Origin: Elusimicrobiota bacterium | GTDB taxonomy: Bacteria > Elusimicrobiota > Elusimicrobia > UBA1565 | Assembly: GCA_016196755.1 (NCBI GenBank) | Contig: JACPXC010000019.1 | Span: 90,032-154,031 of the forward strand | Direction: 5' to 3' | DNA: 64,000 bases | Shown here: in pieces, positions 31,956-39,089 of the stretch | Position numbering within the stretch: the stretch's first letter is position 1 | Layout of the letters: each line of letters starts with the position of its first letter | Program-made: the position numbers and the translations under genes | The notes under the pieces: generated by a model | What the model was told of the DNA's origin: nothing | The model's database searches: none | The model's input: the letters and a program-made list of their open reading frames with translations, nothing else

Positions 31956-33232
31956 AGGTATCTCCCTTTGACGAACTTGCGCGCCACAACACCCATCTTG
32001 ATGAGGGTCTCGGCGGCGTTTATGACGGCGTTCTCGTCCTTGCAGTCCTTGCAGATGGGGTACTTCTCGGCGCGCGAGAGGAACTCCTCGGTGCCGATGC
32101 CGCTCTTCTCCTTGAGCACGGTCAGCACGCAGGTCTCGTTGTCGGTCAGCACCGAGCGCCCCTCGTGGGCTTGGCGACGGGTGCCTTCGTCATAGCGCTT
32201 GGGCACGGCCAGGAGCGGGGCGATCTCGCTCGTGCCGAAGAAGCGCGCGTAGCTGGAATCAAAGCCGATGCAGCGGTCGTTGTAGACGCACTTCTTGCAC
32301 TCCTCGGTCTTGACCGTATGGTCCATCGCCGTGGAGTCGAGGTCCCGGTGCTTGCCCTGCGGGCTGACCACCATGGTGTTGAACGCCGACCAGCCCAGCA
32401 TCTGCTGCTCGTAGCCCGGCAGGACGCAGGGCGTAAAATGCAGGAGCAACGGGGGCTTGGGGAAGTTGATGCGCGTGAAGACCTCGTAGGCCTTGCGGAC
32501 GTGCGGGGCCACGTCGCTCAAGCGCACGCCCATCGCGGGGACGTGCAGGGTCATGTTGCCCTCGTAGAGCGGGGCGATGATGACGAAGTTCGAGAGATGG
32601 AGCTTGAGCAGGAAGAGCTTGTAGAAGTCCTCCAGGTGCTCGTAGTTGTCCTTGTTCAAGACGATGTTGACGCCGATGCCGACGTTGAGGGCCTTCAAGT
32701 GCTCGATGGCCTCGAGGCAGGCGTCGAAGGAGCCCGGGATCATCGTCAGCTTGTCGTGCGTGGCGGCGTCGTGGCCGTGGATCGAGAACTTCACGAAGGT
32801 CAGGCCGGCGTCGGCCAGCTGCTTGGTGTAGGCGTAGTCGGCCATGCGGATGCCGTTGGTCTGGATGCGCACGTAGCCGTAGCCCACCTTGCGCGCCATC
32901 GCTATGAGCTGGGGCAGGTCTTTCCTGAGCGTCGGCTCGCCGCCGGTGAACCCCATGCGCCGGTAGCCGTTCTGGAAGGCCTTGTAGAGCGTCTCGACGG
33001 CCATCCGGTACGGCATCAGGTTCTTTTCCTTGCGCCACTCGAAGTCCTGCGAGCAGAACAGGCACTTGGCCTGGCAGGCGTAGTTGAGCAGGATGTCGAA
33101 GCACTTGGGCTCGTCGAAGGCGTCGCGGTCGACGTGCGTCTCCGCTTTAGGCTTGCGGACCTTCACGTCTCCCTGGGGGGCGCACTCGCCCGTGGTGCAA
33201 TCCGGCTTCGGAGCGGTCTTGGCCTTGCTCAT
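31910..33232 (-). CDS. Radical SAM/SPASM-like protein with C-terminal winged-helix-like domain
   Basis: 440 aa, ATG at 33232 (ATGA overlap). The first 45 residues are an extra polar stretch with two Cys (DCTTGEC). The radical SAM motif is Cys53, Cys57, Cys60 (YACQAKCLFC, then SQDFEWRK), followed by FTGGEPTLRKDLP, IQTNGIRM and FSIHGHDAATHD. ECKKCVYNDRCIGF is the auxiliary Cys set. The last 75 residues (TDNETCVLTVLKEKSGIGTEEFL..., AAETLIKMGVVARKFVKGRYLWSL) look like a winged-helix domain with an added pair of Cys (CKDCKDEN), perhaps for leader or nucleic acid binding. It is a paralogue of 17295-18422 and 18419-19465, which lack this domain. Confidence 0.85.
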   Translation of the reverse strand: MSKAKTAPKPDCTTGECAPQGDVKVRKPKAETHVDRDAFDEPKCFDILLNYACQAKCLFCSQDFEWRKEKNLMPYRMAVETLYKAFQNGYRRMGFTGGEPTLRKDLPQLIAMARKVGYGYVRIQTNGIRMADYAYTKQLADAGLTFVKFSIHGHDAATHDKLTMIPGSFDACLEAIEHLKALNVGIGVNIVLNKDNYEHLEDFYKLFLLKLHLSNFVIIAPLYEGNMTLHVPAMGVRLSDVAPHVRKAYEVFTRINFPKPPLLLHFTPCVLPGYEQQMLGWSAFNTMVVSPQGKHRDLDSTAMDHTVKTEECKKCVYNDRCIGFDSSYARFFGTSEIAPLLAVPKRYDEGTRRQAHEGRSVLTDNETCVLTVLKEKSGIGTEEFLSRAEKYPICKDCKDENAVINAAETLIKMGVVARKFVKGRYLWSLDESRLRALAPA

Positions 33233-34494
33233 GATCGCGCCTCCGCCGCGTAGGACTTGAGGGCGTCGAGGAAGAGGTCGACTTCCTCCGCCGTGTTGTA
33301 GGCGAAGAAGGATACGCGCAGGGTCTCCTTGAGGCCCAGCGAGGCGTGAAGGAGATGCGCGCAGTGGTCGCCGGCGCGGACGGCGACGAAGCGCTCGCCT
33401 AACTCGTGGTTGAGATAGAGGTTGAAGTCCTTGATCGAGAACGACGGATGGACCGGCGCGAACGCCGCCAGAGAGCCTTCCATCAGGGCCGCGGGGTCGC
33501 CGACGACGGCGACCTCGGACACCTTCCCGAGCCCGGCGAGCAGGCGCTCGACCAAGCCCGACACATGGGCGCGCGCGGCGCCGGGGTCCCAGGACCCCAA
33601 GAGCTCGATGGCCGCGGCCAAGCCGACGGCGCCCGGGATGTTCGGCACGCCGGCCTCGTGGCGCATCGGGGAATCGAGCCAGCGCGGCACGGGACGGCCG
33701 CCCTCGAGCACGACCTCCTTTACCGTGCCGCCGCCGGGCGCGGCCGGACGCAGGGCGTTCATCGCGCGGTCCTCGCCCCACAAGACGCCCACGCCGAACG
33801 GGCCGCCCAGCTTGTGGGCCGAGAAGGCGACGAAGTCCGCGCCGCAGGCGCGCACGTCCTCGCGGTGCGAGGACAAGAACTGCGCGTCGTCGAGGAAGAG
33901 CTTGGCGCCTTTGCGCCGGCACAGCCTGCCGACCTGCGCCGCGGGCAGGACGCCGCCCAAGACGTTGGAGGAACGCGCCAGCGCCACAAGAGCGGTCTTG
34001 TCGGTGATGAGGCCTTCCAAGGCGTCGAGGTCGAGCCGCCCGTCCTTGACCGGACAGACGCGCACCGCGCAGGCCCCGCGCGCCTCGGCCTCGAGGAACG
34101 GCAGCAGCACCGAGTTGTGCTCCCAGGCCCCCACGACGACCTCGCGCCGCGCGCCGTCGAAGACGAAGCCGCGCGCGACCAGGTTGACCGCCTCGGTCGT
34201 GCCCGAGGTGAAGACGACGTCGCCCTCGCGCTCGGCGTTGAGGAAGCGCGCGACGCTCTTTCGGGCCGATTGATAACGCTGCTCGATCTCCTGCGCCAAG
34301 AGATGCGTCGAGCGCCGCCCGCCGCAGGCGCCCCAGAGCTCGTGGGCCTCGGCCAAGGACGCCGCCACGCGCGAAGACTTGAGCGCGGTGCAGGCGTTGT
34401 CGAGATAGATGAGTTTTTTTCCGGCCACGCGTCGCTCGAGCGCCGGGAACCCGGCACGGGCGACGGCGGGGTCGAAGGCGGCAACGGCCTTCAT
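33229..34494 (-). CDS. SufS/CsdA-like cysteine desulfurase (class V aminotransferase)
   Basis: 421 aa, ATG at 34494 (ATGA overlap). YLDNACTAL at about 30, FTSGTTEAVNLVA at about 95-107, and FVAFSAHKLGGPFG with the PLP Lys228 are standard class V landmarks. Cys378 in VRAGDHCAHLL corresponds to the active-site Cys of SufS (usually GHHCA). The protein should therefore form a persulfide and release sulfur from cysteine, or act as a related lyase. Its location between two radical SAM genes suggests sulfur supply for their auxiliary [4Fe-4S] clusters or sulfur insertion into the peptide; both are inference. No SufE or scaffold gene is adjacent. Confidence 0.85.
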   Translation of the reverse strand: MKAVAAFDPAVARAGFPALERRVAGKKLIYLDNACTALKSSRVAASLAEAHELWGACGGRRSTHLLAQEIEQRYQSARKSVARFLNAEREGDVVFTSGTTEAVNLVARGFVFDGARREVVVGAWEHNSVLLPFLEAEARGACAVRVCPVKDGRLDLDALEGLITDKTALVALARSSNVLGGVLPAAQVGRLCRRKGAKLFLDDAQFLSSHREDVRACGADFVAFSAHKLGGPFGVGVLWGEDRAMNALRPAAPGGGTVKEVVLEGGRPVPRWLDSPMRHEAGVPNIPGAVGLAAAIELLGSWDPGAARAHVSGLVERLLAGLGKVSEVAVVGDPAALMEGSLAAFAPVHPSFSIKDFNLYLNHELGERFVAVRAGDHCAHLLHASLGLKETLRVSFFAYNTAEEVDLFLDALKSYAAEARS

Positions 34495-35327
34495 GCGTGG
34501 AGCCCCCCGTAGAGCTCCACGTAATCGGTCCGCGGGCCCGGACAGTGCGCCCTGAGCGCGCAGTCGTCGCATTCGGCGGTCTTCTGCTTCTCTTTGAGGA
34601 ACACGCCGGTCTGGGAGCGCAGCATCTTCTGATAGTCGACGTGGTGATCCAGGTGCCCGCGCACGAAGCAGGCCGGGATGTGGTCGACGTCGTAGCGCAG
34701 ACCCAGCTCGCGGCAGCGGTCCATCGCGGCGTTCAAGGGGCCGGCGGCGTCCGCAAAGCGCGGGATGATCGTGTCGTTGCCCTTGGCGCGGCCCATGCCT
34801 TTCACGTAGCTGAACTGGATCCAGGCCACCATCGGCAGCGCTTGGGCGACGAAGTCGACGAACTCCCGGCAGTGGGCGACGTTGGCCTTGTGGACGATGT
34901 AGGTGAGGCGGACCTTGGAGCCCAGCCCGGCCAGGTGCTTGATGCTCTCGATGCGGCGCGCGAAGCCGTCCGGGACCCCGGTGACCTCTACGTCGAGGGC
35001 GGGGGTGTGGGCCGAGAAGTTGACGTTGAAGAAGTCTACTAAGCGGCACAGGAGCTTGAGCCGCTCGGGGTCGTACTGCATGATGAGGACGGCGTTGGTC
35101 TGGAACTCGATGACCTTGCCCTTCTTGCGGCAGTGGGCCAGCAGGGCCAGGAGCTCGGCGGGGTCCTTTAAGAGGGGGTCGCCGCCGGAGATCTGGACGT
35201 GGCCGGTCTTGTCGGCGTCGACCTCGGCGGTCAGTCTTTTAAGCGAAAAGTCGCCGTTTCGGCCCGCGGCGGAACAGAACACGCATTGGATGTTGCACTC
35301 CGCGTTAATGGGAAGGTGGAGAGCCAT
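34491..35327 (-). CDS. Radical SAM/SPASM-like protein, first gene of the operon
   Basis: 278 aa, ATG at 35327. Cys11, Cys15 and Cys18 (ECNIQCVFC) lie at the very N-terminus; ISGGDPLLKDP is the GGE-type motif with Asp for Glu; FQTNAVLI and FSAHTPALD follow. CDDCALRAHCPG near the end is a compact auxiliary Cys set. It is the shortest radical SAM protein here and begins the 12-gene minus-strand operon. The next gene encodes the desulfurase-like enzyme. Substrate unknown. Confidence 0.85.
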   Translation of the reverse strand: MALHLPINAECNIQCVFCSAAGRNGDFSLKRLTAEVDADKTGHVQISGGDPLLKDPAELLALLAHCRKKGKVIEFQTNAVLIMQYDPERLKLLCRLVDFFNVNFSAHTPALDVEVTGVPDGFARRIESIKHLAGLGSKVRLTYIVHKANVAHCREFVDFVAQALPMVAWIQFSYVKGMGRAKGNDTIIPRFADAAGPLNAAMDRCRELGLRYDVDHIPACFVRGHLDHHVDYQKMLRSQTGVFLKEKQKTAECDDCALRAHCPGPRTDYVELYGGLHA

Positions 35328-35374
35328 GAGCGCCCCCGTCGGCGCGCGAACGCGCGCGTACGAGGGTACTCATT

Positions 35375-35380
35375 CTTATA
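35375..35380 (-). promoter_or_regulatory. Possible -10 box of the 12-gene operon
   Basis: In the 160-nt divergent gap between 35327 and 35488 the minus strand has TATAAG (35375-35380), 47 nt before the ATG. No convincing -35 box is present 16-18 nt upstream. The leader between contains an alternating GCGCGCG-TT-CGCGCGC inverted repeat that could fold as a hairpin. Confidence 0.35.
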
Positions 35381-35452
35381 GCAGAATCCCTACCCCCCCG
35401 CCAGACCAGCCCATGTCCCCGAGGGGGCGCAGGTAGGCGGACGTTTTCTGTA

Positions 35453-35481
35453 TTGACACGACAATACTTGTACATTATTAT
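35453..35481 (+). promoter_or_regulatory. Promoter of the RHH-Doc pair
   Basis: TTGACA (35453-35458), 17-nt spacer, TATTAT (35476-35481), then 6 nt to the ATG at 35488, so the mRNA is predicted to be leaderless. The spacer holds an inverted repeat ACAA-TAC-TTGT (35461-35471), a possible operator for the ribbon-helix-helix protein. Confidence 0.75.
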
Positions 35482-35487
35482 ATTACC

Positions 35488-35712
35488 ATGCCCCTTAAAG
35501 CTTTCACCACCAAGCTCGACGACAGGACCCTCAAGGCCCTCAAGGCGGTTTCGGCTCGCACCCGCATCCCGCAGTCGGAACTGGTGCGGGAAGGCATCGA
35601 GCTCGCCTTGCGCCGCCACGCCGAGGACATAGTCTCCCCCGCACTGCGCGGCGAGATAGAGGCCATCCTCCAGGAAGACCGCGGCCTCCTCAATCGCCTC
35701 GCCAAGGCTTGA
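35488..35712 (+). CDS. Ribbon-helix-helix antitoxin
   Basis: 74 aa. The N-terminus KAFTTKLDDRTLKALKAVSARTRIPQSELVREGIELAL is a ribbon-helix-helix DNA-binding domain (strand, helix, turn IPQSEL, helix). The C-terminal 30 residues, containing LRGEIEAILQEDRGLLNRL, probably wrap the toxin. The Doc gene follows with a TTGA overlap. Antitoxins of this kind bind their own promoter; the inverted repeat in the -35/-10 spacer fits. Confidence 0.8.
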   Translation: MPLKAFTTKLDDRTLKALKAVSARTRIPQSELVREGIELALRRHAEDIVSPALRGEIEAILQEDRGLLNRLAKA

Positions 35713-36095
35713 ACTACCTCTACCCCCACCAGGTCCTCTACCTCCATAAGCGCGTCGTCGAGACCTCGGGCGGCTCCCCCGGAGTACGGGACCAAGGGCT
35801 CCTCGAGTCGGCGGTCTACCGCCCGCAGGCCTCTTTCGGCGGAGCCGACCTCTACCCCGATCTCTTCGCGAAAGCCGCGGCCCTCGGGCATTCCATCATC
35901 AGCAACCATCCCTTCATCGACGGGAACAAGCGCACCGGCTTCGAGGCCATGCGCCTGATGCTCCGGATCAACGGCTGGGACGTCAAGGCCGCCGAGGACG
36001 AGAAGTACGCCCTCGTCATCAAAGCCGCCTCCAATAGCGCCGTCGACGAGCACCGTGTCGCGGAATGGCTCAAGGCCCATTCAGCCAAGCGCTGA
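35709..36095 (+). CDS. doc: Doc-type Fic-domain toxin
   Basis: 128 aa from a TTG at 35709 overlapping the antitoxin stop. Residues 67-77 are HPFIDGNKRTG, the Doc variant of the Fic motif (Lys at the position where Fic AMP-transferases have Gly). Other Doc landmarks are LYLHKRVVETSGG, GVRDQGLLESAVYRPQ and the final helix EHRVAEWLKAH. Doc proteins phosphorylate elongation factor Tu and stop translation. The length is typical of Doc. The antitoxin here is RHH rather than the classical Phd type. Confidence 0.9.
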   Translation: MNYLYPHQVLYLHKRVVETSGGSPGVRDQGLLESAVYRPQASFGGADLYPDLFAKAAALGHSIISNHPFIDGNKRTGFEAMRLMLRINGWDVKAAEDEKYALVIKAASNSAVDEHRVAEWLKAHSAKR

Positions 36096-36117
36096 CAGGG
36101 AGAAAAACAGCCGCGCA

Positions 36118-36146
36118 TTGACGCCTCCGAGCGCTCAAGCTATGCT
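36118..36146 (+). promoter_or_regulatory. Promoter of the secreted protein gene at 36152
   Basis: TTGACG (36118-36123), 17-nt spacer, TATGCT (36141-36146), and only 5 nt to the ATG at 36152, again a leaderless arrangement. Confidence 0.65.
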
Positions 36147-36151
36147 CCCAT

Positions 36152-37072
36152 ATGACGTCAGCGGCATTCATCTTCCTCCTCCTCGCCCCGCCTGCCTACG
36201 CCGCCGTCGATTGCCGCGGGGCCTACACGCCGGACTACGAGACGGATTGGAACATCACGCGGAAGAACTGGGACGCGGCCTGCGCCAAGGGCCAGGAGCC
36301 CCACTGGATCCGCCGCCAGTGGCAGGCCGCCTTCCAAAAGGACTGCGTCGCGCGCTTCAAGGACGCGAGGGCCGCCGGCAAGCTCTCCAAAGGCGAGGCC
36401 GCGGGCTATTGCGCCCGCGGCAACGACGGCAAGACCCAACTCTTGGCCAAGATCGGAGAGAAACCTCCCGCGCCTGCCGCCGCGCCGAAGGCGCGCTCCC
36501 CCTATGAATTCCCGGCCGACTGGGGGCCCGTAGCGACCGCGCTAGTCGAGGCGCGCCGGGAGTGGCAGTCGGACGCCTGCTTGAGCGGACTGTACTTCGA
36601 CCGCACGCCCGACGGCCGGCATAAGCCGGTCACCGACACCTTCGGCTACGTCTTCCACTCCGCCCGCGACCGCAAGCAGAGCTACATCTACACCCACGGC
36701 CTCAAGGACGGCAAGGTGAAAGGCGAACGGGTGGCCAAAATGGGCTTTGCCCGCTGCTTCGGCCTCCCGAAAGCCGGGGTGAAGGCCGTCATGTCGGCCG
36801 CCGGCGAGGCCGGTCTCGGCGTGAACGAAGCCGACGACCTCGACGCCTCGCTCGACTTCATCGCCAAGGGCGCCAAGAAAGAGGATTTCCGAATCAGGGT
36901 GAACTCAGGAGAAGCCGAGTGGGCGGGCCGCATCCTCGCGGCCTTGGCGGGCAAGGAGTTCATGCACGTCAAGGTGGGCAAGAGCGCCGTCGCCGTCGAT
37001 TCCCGGAGCGGCTACTCCCTATACTACGGTCCCGATTTCGACGCGAAGCTGTCCGGCGTCTCGCGCGAGTAG
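36152..37072 (+). CDS. Exported protein of unknown function
   Basis: 306 aa with a short signal peptide (TSAAFIFLLLAPPAYA, cleavage before AVDC). The mature N-terminus has Trp- and Cys-containing stretches (NWDAACAKGQEPHWIRRQWQAAFQKDC, in two pieces). A Pro/Ala-rich linker at about 105-118 leads to a second domain with SDACLSGLYFDRTPDG and FGYVFHSARDRKQSYIYTHG. The region after residue 200 (EAGLGVNEADDLDASLDFIAKG) is helical. Six or so Cys suggest disulfides. No family recognised. It has its own promoter and ends 8 nt before a convergent gene. Confidence 0.75.
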   Translation: MTSAAFIFLLLAPPAYAAVDCRGAYTPDYETDWNITRKNWDAACAKGQEPHWIRRQWQAAFQKDCVARFKDARAAGKLSKGEAAGYCARGNDGKTQLLAKIGEKPPAPAAAPKARSPYEFPADWGPVATALVEARREWQSDACLSGLYFDRTPDGRHKPVTDTFGYVFHSARDRKQSYIYTHGLKDGKVKGERVAKMGFARCFGLPKAGVKAVMSAAGEAGLGVNEADDLDASLDFIAKGAKKEDFRIRVNSGEAEWAGRILAALAGKEFMHVKVGKSAVAVDSRSGYSLYYGPDFDAKLSGVSRE

Positions 37073-37080
37073 GGCCCTCT

Positions 37081-38058
37081 CTACAATGGGAGGCGGATTC
37101 CAAGCAGGGCCAGCCCGGCAAAGCCGCCGTACTTAATTGCCCCCACGGCCCGCACGGTGGGAGTAAACTCAGCACGGGCCTCGAGCTCAACATCGCCCCA
37201 CAACGACTTTGCCGCCCCTATCTGGAAGACGGGCTGAAGGCGCTCGACATGGGATGTAGAGCTCGCGCGGCCTAGGCCAGATTGCTCATGCTCCTGCTCC
37301 AGGAATAGAAGCCGCGCTCCGAGAGCAGCCCGGAGATAGGAGAGATATTTCCAGTCGAACTGGTGAAGATAGGAGCAGCGCACCTGCACAAAGGTGGCGT
37401 GGAGCTGGAAGCGCTCTGAGCCTACAAAACCGAACAATCCGGGGATACGAGTACGGTCCGTTTCAGCCTCGTTGAATTGACCGACGTCCAAGGCCGCCTC
37501 CCACCAAGGCACGGCTGGACGGTAGGCGACGCCGGCGGACCAATTGTCTTTCGCTGAGTTCTCGGCCAAGCCGACGTTGATCCAAAACGAACGCCTCCGA
37601 GTTTTTTCCGACCCCGGTTCCTCGTCGGGGCTGATAGGAGGAGTGCGGGCTCCCTGGATTTCAAAGCGATCCGAAGCGCCTTTGCTCAACTCCCTATGCA
37701 TCGTCCCTACCAAGGCCTTCGTGCCGTGACGCCACAAAGATGCGGTCAGCAGCGTCCCGCCATCGACACCTAAGAGCGCTCCCCGCAGGTCGTATTCGGC
37801 CAGGGCGTCGGGAGCCAGTACGGAGATACCCATTTGAAGCAGCTTAGCCCGGACTTGATGGGTTACCAGAGCCGCGCGCTCGGCTGGCCCGGAGAATTCC
37901 TGAACGGATATCGTCGGCAGCACTCCCGCCGGCGTCGCGGTGGAGACCATCGAGGAGACTTCTACGGCGACATCCGAAGCTACGATTGTAAGCGTCTCGG
38001 CGGACTCGGCATGCGCCAAGGCGACCCCGAAGCTCAAGACCAGCGCCGGTATCCCCAT
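37081..38058 (-). CDS. Exported, probably outer-membrane-associated protein
   Basis: 325 aa from the ATG at 38058, which gives a good signal peptide (GIPALVLSFGVALAHA) and lies 6 nt after a TATACT box; the longer in-frame start at 38106 lacks these. The first half has ISVQEFSGPAERAALVTHQVRAKLLQMGISVL, similar to proteins that combine a CsgG-like nucleotide-binding fold with a barrel. The second half has alternating strands with aromatic residues (WSAGVAYRPAVPWWEAALDVGQF, FKLQ-type strands, VGAIKYGGFAGLALLGIRL at the end), as in small beta-barrels. The GC content and codon use are somewhat lower than in neighbours. Function unknown. Confidence 0.65.
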   Translation of the reverse strand: MGIPALVLSFGVALAHAESAETLTIVASDVAVEVSSMVSTATPAGVLPTISVQEFSGPAERAALVTHQVRAKLLQMGISVLAPDALAEYDLRGALLGVDGGTLLTASLWRHGTKALVGTMHRELSKGASDRFEIQGARTPPISPDEEPGSEKTRRRSFWINVGLAENSAKDNWSAGVAYRPAVPWWEAALDVGQFNEAETDRTRIPGLFGFVGSERFQLHATFVQVRCSYLHQFDWKYLSYLRAALGARLLFLEQEHEQSGLGRASSTSHVERLQPVFQIGAAKSLWGDVELEARAEFTPTVRAVGAIKYGGFAGLALLGIRLPL

Positions 38059-38064
38059 CCGCTC

Positions 38065-38070
38065 AGTATA
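38065..38070 (-). promoter_or_regulatory. -10 box of the exported protein gene at 38058
   Basis: TATACT on the minus strand, exactly 6 nt from the ATG. The -35 region 17 nt upstream is weak. Confidence 0.5.
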
Positions 38071-38108
38071 GATGGGATTGTCGCACGCCCGCCATGGGGA
38101 CTCCATTC

Positions 38109-38137
38109 TTGACGCCCCCGAACCCCCCGGCTAAACT
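38109..38137 (+). promoter_or_regulatory. Promoter of the MoxR-DUF58-transglutaminase operon
   Basis: TTGACG (38109-38114), 17-nt spacer, TAAACT (38132-38137) and 6 nt to the ATG at 38144, predicting a leaderless transcript. Confidence 0.65.
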
Positions 38138-38143
38138 CCGACG

Positions 38144-39085
38144 ATGTCCGAGAACGGCGCCCAGGCCACCTTAAAAAAGCTCTCCGCCAACATCGAGACC
38201 GTCATGAAGGGCCAGTCGTCCGCCGTCCGCCGTCTCTTGGCCGCCCTAGCCGCAGGCGGCCACGTACTCCTTGAGGACTTCCCCGGCACCGGCAAGACCA
38301 CCCTGGCGAAAGCCTTGGCGCGCTCCCTGGGTGCGGCCTTCAACCGCATCCAGTTCACGCCCGACCTCCTGCCCTCCGACATCTTGGGCGTCTCGATCTA
38401 CGACCGCAAGGACGAGACCTTCAAGTTCCATCAAGGCCCGGTCTTCACCAACATCCTGCTCGCCGACGAGATCAACCGCGCCTCGCCGCGCACCCAGTCG
38501 GCCCTGCTCGAGGCCATGGGCGAGGGCCAGGTCAGCGTCGACGGCCGCACCTACACGCTGGAGGACCCCTTCTTCGTCGTCGCCACCCAGAACCCGGTCG
38601 AGTCCCACGGCACCTACCCGCTCCCGGAAGCCCAGATGGACCGCTTCATGATCCAGTTCAGCCCCGGCTACGTCCCCGCCGACGTCGAGAGCCAGATCCT
38701 GGCCGACCAGCAGACCGTCCACCCGTTGGAGGCCCTGCGGCCTTGCACGTCCCTCGCGGAGCTCGTCGAACTCCGCAAGACGACCCAGGCCGTGCGCATC
38801 TCCCCCGAGCTGCGCCGCCACGTCGTCGATATCGTGCGCGCCACCCGGACCGCCGCCGGCGTCAAGCTCGGCGCCGGCCCGCGGGCCTCGCTGGCGCTCA
38901 TGAAGACCGCCCAGGCCGCCGCGCTCATCGACGGCTCCGCCTTCGTCGCCCCCGAGCACGTGCGCGAGATGGCCGTCGCCGCCGTCGCCCACCGCCTCAC
39001 CCTCGACCCCGCCGCGCGCTTCTCGGGCGCCACGCCCCAGGGCGTCGTCGAGCAGGTCCTGCGGGCCCTTCCCGCCCCGGCGTGA
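38144..39085 (+). CDS. MoxR-family AAA+ ATPase
   Basis: 313 aa. Walker A at 47-53 (FPGTGKTTLAK), Walker B in LLADEINRASPRTQSALLEAM, and the MoxR sensor segment ATQNPVESHGTYPLPEAQMDRF identify the family. The C-terminal lid (VRATRTAAGVKLGAGPRASLALMKTAQAAAL) is also typical. MoxR ATPases work as chaperones together with VWA or DUF58 proteins. The DUF58 gene follows 4 nt downstream and a transglutaminase-like gene comes next, the widely conserved trio. Confidence 0.93.
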   Translation: MSENGAQATLKKLSANIETVMKGQSSAVRRLLAALAAGGHVLLEDFPGTGKTTLAKALARSLGAAFNRIQFTPDLLPSDILGVSIYDRKDETFKFHQGPVFTNILLADEINRASPRTQSALLEAMGEGQVSVDGRTYTLEDPFFVVATQNPVESHGTYPLPEAQMDRFMIQFSPGYVPADVESQILADQQTVHPLEALRPCTSLAELVELRKTTQAVRISPELRRHVVDIVRATRTAAGVKLGAGPRASLALMKTAQAAALIDGSAFVAPEHVREMAVAAVAHRLTLDPAARFSGATPQGVVEQVLRALPAPA

Positions 39086-39089
39086 GGAA

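Noticed and set aside
33233..33922. N-terminal extension of the radical SAM gene at 31910-33232
   Set aside because: The upstream part is an Arg/Gly-rich antiframe of the desulfurase gene. The ATG at 33232 gives an ATGA overlap like the other junctions.
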